12,028 nt of DNA from JBCBZH01 sp039815415 (GTDB lineage: Bacteria > Bacteroidota > Rhodothermia > Rhodothermales > Rubricoccaceae): the NCBI GenBank assembly GCA_039815415.1, contig JBCBZH010000117.1, positions 1-12,028 on the forward strand, written 5' to 3'. The notes under the pieces were generated by a model. That model was not told the DNA's origin, ran no database searches, and saw nothing but the letters and a program-made list of their open reading frames with translations. Below are positions 7,175 to 12,028 of this stretch, piece by piece. Both the position numbers and the translations under genes were made by a program. Position 1 is the first letter of the stretch; the number at the start of each line of letters is the position of its first letter.

Positions 7175-8215
7175 ATGTCCGAGACCTCGCCCCGTCCTTC
7201 CGAAGCTGCCATTCAGACCGCCGCTCGCCTTCTGGCAGCGGGGCGCTCGGCTGAGGCTGCGGACCAGCTCCAGAAGCTCGTGGACGAGGCACCGACTTAC
7301 GCCGCGGCCCACGTGCTTCTGGCGTCAGCCCTCGACGCCAGCGGGCGGCCCGCCGATGCCCTGGAGGTCTGGCGCCGGGCCGCCTTCCTCGTGCCCCAGA
7401 GCCCGCTCGTCCACCGCGAACGCCAGCGCCTCGTGAAGGCCAGCCACTCCGCTGCCCCCACACCTGAGCCCGAAACCGTTCCCGTTGACACCTGGGACGA
7501 CAAGGATGCGGCTCCAGACGTGGTGCCCACGGTCGAAGAGGAACCACCCACAGAGACCGACTCGCCAGACCTTGGGCTGGCGCCCGAGCCCCCGCCGGAA
7601 GCTGACGGCTCGTCGCCGGAGGCCGCTCCCACAGAACCGGATGAGATACCGCAGGAGCCGGTGGACGCTCCGCCGGAGAGCACACCTCGCGCGGACGAGC
7701 CCCTCGAGATGCCGCTGCTGCCACCTGAAGGGGACGCCAGCGCGATGCCCTCTCCGTCGCCAGCGGAGGATGATTTGGACGACGACGGGTGGGCGATTCT
7801 CGAGGACGACCTAGCGCCTCCAACCGCCGAGGCACCGCTCGCCATCCCCTTGCTTCCTCCCGAGCCGGAGTCCACAACGCCGGCGGCGGCACAGCTGGAG
7901 CCAGAGCCCAAGATCGATTTAGAGCCTGAAGCGACGACGCCAGACTCCAGCATCGCAGACGACCTCGACGCTCTCATCACCCAGCTCGACGCCGCGCCAC
8001 GCATCAAGCCCGACCCCACGTTCAGCGGCCCGAAGGTGACCTTCGACGAGTCAAGCATGGACGATATGGTCTCCGAGACGCTCGCCAAGATTTACGCGGC
8101 ACAGCACCAGTACGTCGAGGCCGCTGTGGTCTACGAGAAGCTGGCCGAGCGTGAACCGGATCATGCGGACGCGCACCTGGAACGCGCCGCAGAACTGCGC
8201 GACAAGGCGAGCTGA
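7175..8215 (+). CDS. TPR-repeat protein with long acidic/proline-rich linker
   Basis: The 346-residue protein has helical TPR-like repeats at about 10-80 (AARLLAAGRSAEAADQL and HVLLASALDASGRPADAL). An unstructured linker rich in Pro, Glu, Asp and Ala follows at about 92-280, then a final TPR at about 298-340 (SETLAKIYAAQHQYVEAAVVYEKL). The linker contains a short internal duplication, PLEMPLLPPE (176-185) and PLAIPLLPPE (221-230). There is no signal peptide or membrane segment, so a cytoplasmic scaffold is likely. TPR proteins with this C-terminal repeat recur downstream of lptE in Bacteroidota (recalled, not checked); function unknown. The ATG at 7175 has no Shine-Dalgarno sequence. The stop is 2 bp before anmK, so the two are almost certainly co-transcribed and may be translationally coupled. 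Confidence 0.82.
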   Translation: MSETSPRPSEAAIQTAARLLAAGRSAEAADQLQKLVDEAPTYAAAHVLLASALDASGRPADALEVWRRAAFLVPQSPLVHRERQRLVKASHSAAPTPEPETVPVDTWDDKDAAPDVVPTVEEEPPTETDSPDLGLAPEPPPEADGSSPEAAPTEPDEIPQEPVDAPPESTPRADEPLEMPLLPPEGDASAMPSPSPAEDDLDDDGWAILEDDLAPPTAEAPLAIPLLPPEPESTTPAAAQLEPEPKIDLEPEATTPDSSIADDLDALITQLDAAPRIKPDPTFSGPKVTFDESSMDDMVSETLAKIYAAQHQYVEAAVVYEKLAEREPDHADAHLERAAELRDKAS

Positions 8216-8217
8216 CG

Positions 8218-9387
8218 ATGCCTCATCCGATTCACCAGCTCGTCCAGCCCGGCTCGCGCGTCGTTCTCGGTTTGATGAGTGGGACCTCACTCGATGGTGT
8301 GGATGCGGTCGTGGTTCGGCTCGAGGGCTCGAGGCAGAACGTCGAGGTTGAAACGCTCGGCTTTGCGAGCACGCCATATGACGACGCCCTCCGCACAGCC
8401 CTCCGGGCTTGCGTGGAAGCTGCGACTTCAGACGTGCGCCTCGTGAGCCAGCTTCACGTGCGGCTCGCACACCACTTCGCCGATGTCTCCGAGACGGCAC
8501 TGCACGCCGCCGGGCTGGCCGCCTCGGATCTCGACCTCGTGGGGTCTCACGGCCAGACGGTGCAGCACGTCCCGGATGCGGAGGACTGCGCGGGCGTACC
8601 CACCCGCTCGACGCTCCAGCTCGGCTGCCCGGCCACGCTTGCTGCTCGGCTCCGCACGCCTGTGATCTCGGACTTTCGGGCTGGCGACATGGCCCTCGGC
8701 GGCCAGGGGGCTCCGCTGGCGCCGACCATCGACACCGCTCTGTTTGGCCATCCAACCGAGACGCGTGTGTTGCTCAATCTCGGCGGGATCGCCAACCTGA
8801 CGGTACTGCCGCCCGGACAACCGCCGTCACTGGCGTTCGACACCGGCCCGGCCAACATGGTCATCGACGCCATCGCGTCCCGGCTCCTCGGCGCACCCTA
8901 CGATGCCGATGGCGCCCATGCCGCGCTCGGCACCCCCGATGAAGCGCTCCTCGGCCGCCAGCTCGAGGACGCGTATTTCCGCCGTCCGCCGCCCAAGTCC
9001 ACCGGCCGGGAGTTCTTCGACGCCGCCTACGTGGATCGCTTCCTGGCCGACGGCCCCGCCAACCCAAACGACGCGCTGGCGACGGCCGTCGAGCTGACGG
9101 CCCGGTCCGTTGCCCACGCGGTTCGCACGTTCGTCCCTGGGACGCCAGCGCGCGTGATCGCCTCCGGCGGTGGCATCCGCAACCCCACACTCATGCACCA
9201 GCTCGAGGCCGCGCTGGGCGCCATCGAGCTGGTGACGACGGAGACATATGGCCTCAACCCGGATGCCAAGGAGGCCGTGCTGTTTGCCCTCCTTGCGCAC
9301 GAGTGGGCGAACGGCGTGCGGACCGGGCTGCCTGCCGTCACGGGTGCCTCAGATGCAGCGTTTCAGGGCTCACTCACGCTGCCGTAA
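8218..9387 (+). CDS. anmK: Anhydro-N-acetylmuramic acid kinase
   Basis: AnmK phosphorylates 1,6-anhydro-MurNAc with ATP and opens the anhydro ring to give MurNAc-6-phosphate, recycling peptidoglycan in the cytoplasm. The 389 residues carry the family motifs in order: GLMSGTSLDGVD (18-29), GSHGQTVQH (109-117), DFRAGDMALGGQGAPLAP (152-169), LNLGGIANLT (186-195), FDTGPANMVID (207-217) and ASGGGIRN (315-322). D208 in the DTGP motif is the probable catalytic base, by analogy. Canonical proteins are about 365-390 residues, so it is full length. The usual GPGN is GPAN here, a mild substitution. The ATG at 8218 begins 2 bp after the TPR gene stop. No MurQ or other recycling gene is in the window, so the pathway partner lies elsewhere. 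Confidence 0.95.
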   Translation: MPHPIHQLVQPGSRVVLGLMSGTSLDGVDAVVVRLEGSRQNVEVETLGFASTPYDDALRTALRACVEAATSDVRLVSQLHVRLAHHFADVSETALHAAGLAASDLDLVGSHGQTVQHVPDAEDCAGVPTRSTLQLGCPATLAARLRTPVISDFRAGDMALGGQGAPLAPTIDTALFGHPTETRVLLNLGGIANLTVLPPGQPPSLAFDTGPANMVIDAIASRLLGAPYDADGAHAALGTPDEALLGRQLEDAYFRRPPPKSTGREFFDAAYVDRFLADGPANPNDALATAVELTARSVAHAVRTFVPGTPARVIASGGGIRNPTLMHQLEAALGAIELVTTETYGLNPDAKEAVLFALLAHEWANGVRTGLPAVTGASDAAFQGSLTLP

Positions 9388-9390
9388 TGT

Positions 9391-9471
9391 GACGAGCGAT
9401 GAGTGAAGAGTGAGGGGTGGAGGAACGCCGTCCCCCAACTGGCCTTCACCTGTCATCCCGTTCACACATCG
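9391..9471. repeat. Heptamer-repeat hairpin in the anmK-thiL spacer
   Basis: The 91-bp spacer starts with five 7-nt units in phase: GACGAGC (9391), GATGAGT (9398), GAAGAGT (9405), GAGGGGT (9412) and GGAGGAA (9419). An opposing arm follows. CGATGAGTGAA (9397-9407) pairs with TTCACACATCG (9461-9471) at 10 of 11 positions. Then TGAGGGGTG (9411-9419) pairs with CACCTGTCA (9447-9455) at 8 of 9 positions, one of them G-U. The whole resembles the element at 10538-10636 in design but not in sequence. It ends 7 bp before the chosen thiL start. Confidence 0.68.
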
Positions 9472-9478
9472 AGCCCTC

Positions 9479-10537
9479 GTGTCTGAGTTCACTCCCATCT
9501 CCGAGGTCGGCGAGTTCGGCCTGATCGACCGCCTCTCGGCTCGGCTTCCTGCCGACACCACCAGCTCGTTGATCCAGGGCATCGGGGACGATGCGGCGGT
9601 GTACCGCGTCGGCGGGGCTGGCTCCGATCGCGCGGCTCGCGTCCACGTGGTCACGACCGACGCGCTGGTGGAAGGTGTCCACTTCGACCGCACGTTCGCC
9701 CCGCTCGGCATGATCGGCTGGAAAGCGCTCGCCACCTCCGTCAGCGACGTGGTGGCGATGAACGCCGATCCGCGCTTCGCTACCGTCACGCTTGGGATGC
9801 CCAACAACGTGTCCGTCGAGAACGCCGAGACGCTCTACGATGGCATGGCGGCCGCCTGCGAACGCTACGGGCTGGCGATCATCGGCGGTGACATCACTGC
9901 CGCGCCGCGCCTCACGCTTTCCGTAACGGTCATCGGCGAGGCTGAGGAAGACGCCATCGTGTACCGACGCGGCGCGCAGGTGGGCGACGTGCTCTGCGTG
10001 ACCGGCGACCTTGGCAGCGCCGCAGCCGGCCTCCAGGTGCTCCTCTCGGGCAAAGAGGAGACCCTCGATGCCGGAGGCGACGGCGCCGCCAGCTCGCAAC
10101 CTGACCTCAGCCCCTTTGCGTACGTCGTGGAGCGCCAGCTCATGCCCCAGGCCCGCCTCGACCGCACCCAGCAGTGGCGCGAAGCTGGCGTCCGCCCCAC
10201 GTCGCTCATCGACGTGTCCGACGGGCTGGCGAGTGAAGTCCACCACCTCTCGCAAGCCGGGATTGTGGGCGCGGTGGTCGAGGGCGGCTTCCTCCCGGTT
10301 CATGTCCAGACGTACCAGGCCGCAGAGCAATTCGACGTCCGTCCGGAAGCGTACGCCCTCTACGGCGGCGAGGACTACGAGCTGCTGTTCACGATGTCCG
10401 AGGAGGATGTCGCCAAGCTGGACGAAGGGACTGTAGCGGTCGTGGGCCAGATCGTCGCCCCAGAGGACGGTGTTCGTCTGCGCCTGCCAGACGGGAATCT
10501 TGCCCCTCTGCAAGCGGGCGGCTACAAGCACTACTGA
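9479..10537 (+). CDS. thiL: Thiamine-monophosphate kinase
   Basis: ThiL makes the cofactor thiamine diphosphate from thiamine monophosphate and ATP in the cytoplasm. The 352-residue product has the PurM/ThiL fold signatures: GIGDDAA (34-40), TTDALVEGVHF (59-69), WKALATSVSDVVAMNADP (81-98), IIGGDIT (134-140), VTGDLGSAAAGL (174-185), LIDVSDGLASEV (243-254) and YGGEDYELLF (295-304). The metal- and nucleotide-binding aspartates are all present. The start was set at GTG 9479 (SEFTPISEVGEFGLIDRL follows), because family members begin with this segment. The open frame extends to 9410, but only through the heptamer-repeat spacer. The length is typical. No other thiamine gene is adjacent. Confidence 0.94.
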   Translation: MSEFTPISEVGEFGLIDRLSARLPADTTSSLIQGIGDDAAVYRVGGAGSDRAARVHVVTTDALVEGVHFDRTFAPLGMIGWKALATSVSDVVAMNADPRFATVTLGMPNNVSVENAETLYDGMAAACERYGLAIIGGDITAAPRLTLSVTVIGEAEEDAIVYRRGAQVGDVLCVTGDLGSAAAGLQVLLSGKEETLDAGGDGAASSQPDLSPFAYVVERQLMPQARLDRTQQWREAGVRPTSLIDVSDGLASEVHHLSQAGIVGAVVEGGFLPVHVQTYQAAEQFDVRPEAYALYGGEDYELLFTMSEEDVAKLDEGTVAVVGQIVAPEDGVRLRLPDGNLAPLQAGGYKHY

Positions 10538-10636
10538 GCTATGGGCTTCGGGCTGTGGGTCCGCTCGCCAGCTCGTAGACAGCCTGAACTCCTCGAGCTG
10601 GTGACCCCTCGTATCCCATTGCTCATAACCCATAGC
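10538..10636. repeat. Nested inverted-repeat element: heptamer arms enclosing a CGCCAGCTCG pair
   Basis: The spacer after thiL holds two nested inverted repeats. The outer 5' arm is three tandem units of the form GCTNNGG at 10538, 10545 and 10552. The outer 3' arm at 10616-10636 is the reverse-complement type (CCATAGC at 10630-10636 and CCATTGC at 10616-10622); the outermost heptamer pairs perfectly. Inside, TCGCCAGCTCG (10565-10575) pairs with CGAGCTGGTGA (10594-10604) with an 18-nt loop. The first unit starts on the base after the thiL stop. No T tract follows, so it is not a classical terminator. The element ends 8 bp before the ATG of the next gene. Confidence 0.75.
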
Positions 10637-10644
10637 CCGTTCTC

Positions 10645-11268
10645 ATGACCCTCGCCATCCTCGGCACCGGGCGCGTCGGCACCGCTCTCGGAACCGCCTT
10701 CGCCGCCGCCGGACACCGCATCGCGTACGGCTCCCGTCAGCCACGCCGTAACGACGTTCGCCAGCTCGTGGACATCACCGGCGACGATGCCTTTGCCGAG
10801 ACATCCGCCGAGGCGGCTCGAGCTGGCGAGGTGGTGATCCTTGCGACGCCCTGGGAGGCCACCGAGGCCCTTGTGCGGTCTCTCGATCTTGCTGGGAAGA
10901 CGGTTCTCGACACCACCAACCCGCTCGCATGGCCTGAGCTGACCCACATCGCCAGCCCGTCGGGCGGCGAGTTGGTCCAGACGTGGGCGCCTGAGGCGAA
11001 GGTGGTCAAGGCCTTCTGCATGGTCGGCGCGGATGTGATGGCGGACACCGCCTTCAAGGGCCGCGTCCGCCCGATGATGCCTGTCGCAGGCAACGATGGT
11101 CCGGCCAAGCGCACCGCCCTCGAGCTGGCGACCCAGATTGGGTTCGAGGGCCTCGACGTGGGCGGTCTTGAGCGGTCGGCGCACCTAGAACTCATGGCCG
11201 CTCTGTGGATCCACCTCGCGCGGAGTGGGGCCGGGCGGGAGGTCGCTTTCGGACTGCTGCGGCGGTAG
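10645..11268 (+). CDS. NADP-binding F420-reductase-like oxidoreductase
   Basis: The 207-residue protein opens with a Rossmann nucleotide-binding motif, AILGTGRVGTALGTAF (GxGxxG at 7-12). YGSR at 28-31 suggests NADP(H) through the basic residue. ILATPW (65-70), VLDTTNPL (87-94), KAFCMVGADV (122-131) and a C-terminal LELMAALWIHLA helix follow. This is the layout of the NADPH-dependent F420 reductase-like family (COG2085 type), whose members usually have 200-230 residues. Whether F420 is the partner is doubtful; many bacterial members act on unknown substrates. The ATG at 10645 has a pyrimidine-rich leader and no Shine-Dalgarno. The gene contains three exact CGCCAGCTCG copies (10759 plus; 10819 and 11121 minus). 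The first two form a perfect 11-bp inverted repeat, so the gene is unusually dense in this motif. Confidence 0.8.
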   Translation: MTLAILGTGRVGTALGTAFAAAGHRIAYGSRQPRRNDVRQLVDITGDDAFAETSAEAARAGEVVILATPWEATEALVRSLDLAGKTVLDTTNPLAWPELTHIASPSGGELVQTWAPEAKVVKAFCMVGADVMADTAFKGRVRPMMPVAGNDGPAKRTALELATQIGFEGLDVGGLERSAHLELMAALWIHLARSGAGREVAFGLLRR

Positions 11269-11521
11269 ATCGCCAGCTCGAAACCCGTCTCCGGCGACAC
11301 CCGATCCCTGCAGGCGCGGTGTGCCGTGCCCACGGCCCAGCGATGACGCTCAGCACAGGCGCGGTGCATCGCGCTCCGAAGAGAGCCATGATGGGGGCCT
11401 CGAGCTGGCGATGCCCTTTCCACCAAACCTTCGCCAGCCCGACGACGCCCGTTCACGGGAGCAAGGCCCCTCCCTCGGTAGCTTCGCGGTCCTTGCTTCA
11501 GACTTCTTCCCTCGTCCTCTG
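11269..11521. other. 253-bp spacer before atpD with decamer copies and short repeats
   Basis: No convincing gene is present. The region holds an exact decamer at 11271-11280 and a reverse copy at 11401-11410. A hairpin, GAGCTGGCGA (11402-11411) with TCGCCAGCCC (11431-11440), pairs at 9 of 10 positions around a 19-nt loop. There is an 11-bp direct repeat CAGGCGCGGTG at 11311-11321 and 11356-11366. Small inverted repeats lie at 11323-11336 (GCCGTG/CACGGC), 11448-11459 (CCCGT/ACGGG) and 11460-11497 (AGCAAGG/CCTTGCT). The atpD promoter should lie here, but I cannot point to -33/-7 elements. None of the stems is followed by a T run. Confidence 0.5.
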
Positions 11522-12028
11522 ATGGAAACCGCCCGCCCCGCCGGTACCGGCAGCGTCCTCCAGGTCATCGGCCCGGTGGTCGACTGCGAGTTCTCTGCCG
11601 ACTCGGTCCCCGAGATCCTCGACGCCCTCGAAATCACCCGTGAGACCGGCACACTCGTCCTGGAGGTGCAGCAGCACCTCGGCGAGAACCGTGTCCGAAC
11701 GATCTCGATGGACTCCACCGACGGCCTCACGCGAGGCACACCGGTCTCCAACACCGGCAAGCCGATTGCGATGCCGGTTGGCGAAGCCGTCCGTGGCCGC
11801 CTGTTCAACGTCGTTGGCGAGGCCATCGACGGGCTCCCCAAGCCGACGGTGACCGAGTCCCGCCCCATCCACGCGGATCCGCCGTCGTACGACCAGCTGG
11901 CGACCTCTGTGGAGGTTCTCGAGACCGGCATCAAGGTCATCGACCTCATCCAGCCCTACCTGCGAGGCGGCAAGATTGGCCTCTTCGGCGGCGCCGGCGT
12001 CGGCAAGACGGTCCTGATCCAGGAGCTG
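11522..12028 (+). CDS. atpD: F1 ATP synthase subunit beta (3' end outside the window)
   Basis: The first 169 residues of the catalytic beta subunit are visible and the frame is still open at the last base. The N-terminal beta-barrel (SVLQVIGPVVDCEF, residues about 10-23) and LEVQQHLGENRVRTISMDST lead to the nucleotide-binding domain. ETGIKVIDLIQPYLRGGKIG is followed by the P-loop GGAGVGKT at 156-163. The subunit hydrolyses or makes ATP in the membrane-attached F1 head. The start ATG at 11522 (METARPAG) is preceded by CTCGTCCTCTG with no Shine-Dalgarno. A 253-bp spacer upstream and an unrelated preceding gene indicate a new transcription unit. In Bacteroidota relatives atpD is often followed by atpC, apart from the other atp genes, so an atpDC pair is expected downstream (inference). 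Confidence 0.96.
   Translation, partial: METARPAGTGSVLQVIGPVVDCEFSADSVPEILDALEITRETGTLVLEVQQHLGENRVRTISMDSTDGLTRGTPVSNTGKPIAMPVGEAVRGRLFNVVGEAIDGLPKPTVTESRPIHADPPSYDQLATSVEVLETGIKVIDLIQPYLRGGKIGLFGGAGVGKTVLIQEL

Larger units (their letters stand above)
316..11410. repeat. Dispersed over-represented decamer CGCCAGCTCG (19 exact copies)
   Basis: Exact plus-strand copies start at 316, 1680, 1860, 2364, 2393, 2989, 5032, 6946, 8956, 10087, 10566, 10759 and 11271. Complement copies (CGAGCTGGCG) start at 390, 2487, 3549, 10819, 11121 and 11401. Eleven of the 19 are preceded by T in the motif orientation. Seven further copies have A at the second position of the motif (CACCAGCTCG or CGAGCTGGTG), at 2217, 5064, 8233, 9196, 9225, 9559 and 10594. 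Inside genes the motif is read in all frames (RQL, ASS, SPAR, IELA, RAGE), so protein sequence does not explain it. Assuming about 65% GC and independent bases, about 0.1 copies would be expected in a window this long. Six copies fall within 10566-11410. Confidence 0.85.

Noticed and set aside
6963..7892. Minus-strand open frame of 309 codons
   Set aside because: The Arg/Pro/Ala-rich product lacks any recognisable motif and is antisense to the glycosyltransferase end and the TPR gene.
9410..9478. Extension of thiL to GTG 9410
   Set aside because: The added residues come from the heptamer-repeat spacer and have no counterpart in ThiL proteins; GTG 9479 gives the usual start.
9446..10633. Minus-strand open frame of 395 codons
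   Set aside because: It is exactly antisense to thiL and shows shadow-type composition.
11323..11336. Possible terminator stem GCCGTG/CACGGC
   Set aside because: The loop is only two bases and no T run follows, so there is no basis for an intrinsic terminator call.
11205..11522. Small plus-strand frame running from the oxidoreductase gene into the spacer before atpD
   Set aside because: It overlaps the oxidoreductase in another frame, has no family likeness, and contains repeat-derived sequence.
1..12028. CRISPR array, insertion sequence, tRNA or rRNA
   Set aside because: No regularly spaced identical repeats with unique spacers, no transposase, and no recognisable RNA gene were seen. The decamer copies are irregularly spaced and dispersed through genes.

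Overview
The window is a GC-rich bacterial chromosome segment (roughly two-thirds G+C by eye) that most resembles a member of the Rhodothermota, perhaps the Rubricoccaceae/Salinibacter side of that phylum. The basis is mixed. A type IX secretion C-terminal sorting domain is present. A GAYTGS-type sigma-54 activator sits directly upstream of an LptE of the Bacteroidota/Rhodothermota type. An ATP synthase beta gene opens a separate transcription unit, and almost every gene lacks a Shine-Dalgarno sequence. The genus is an inference; no rRNA or tRNA is present to settle it.

Layout. Positions 1-2583 hold the 3' part of a large secreted or surface protein with a T9SS sorting tail; its reading frame is open from the first base. 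A small DUF4286-type gene follows (2614-2922). It converges on a Uma2-family nuclease-like gene on the minus strand (2926-3510). A 102-bp divergent spacer with a 12-bp perfect palindrome separates Uma2 from a long plus-strand series. That series contains a sigma-54 AAA+ activator without receiver domain (3613-4878), the LPS-assembly lipoprotein gene lptE (5076-5579), a membrane-bound family 2 glycosyltransferase (5654-7114), a TPR protein with a long acidic/proline-rich linker (7175-8215), anmK (8218-9387), thiL (9479-10537), a small NADP-binding F420-reductase-like oxidoreductase (10645-11268), and the 5' end of atpD (11522 to the window end).

Functionally, the activator, lptE, glycosyltransferase and TPR genes look like an envelope-biogenesis group. 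anmK (anhydromuropeptide recycling) is almost fused to it by a 2-bp gap. thiL and the oxidoreductase are metabolic genes separated by repeat-bearing spacers. atpD starts a new unit after a 253-bp spacer.

The most unusual signal is at the DNA level. The decamer CGCCAGCTCG (or its complement CGAGCTGGCG) occurs 19 times in 12 kb, in genes and spacers, on both strands and in every reading frame. My estimate of chance occurrence is about 0.1. Copies often form inverted pairs. Three spacers (4879-5075, 9388-9478, 10538-10644) also carry hairpins whose arms are imperfect short tandem repeats of 7- or 9-nt units. In two of them this module sits beside, or encloses, a CGCCAGCTCG inverted pair. This looks like a modular intergenic repeat family plus a genome-signature oligomer. 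I cannot assign it to a named family.
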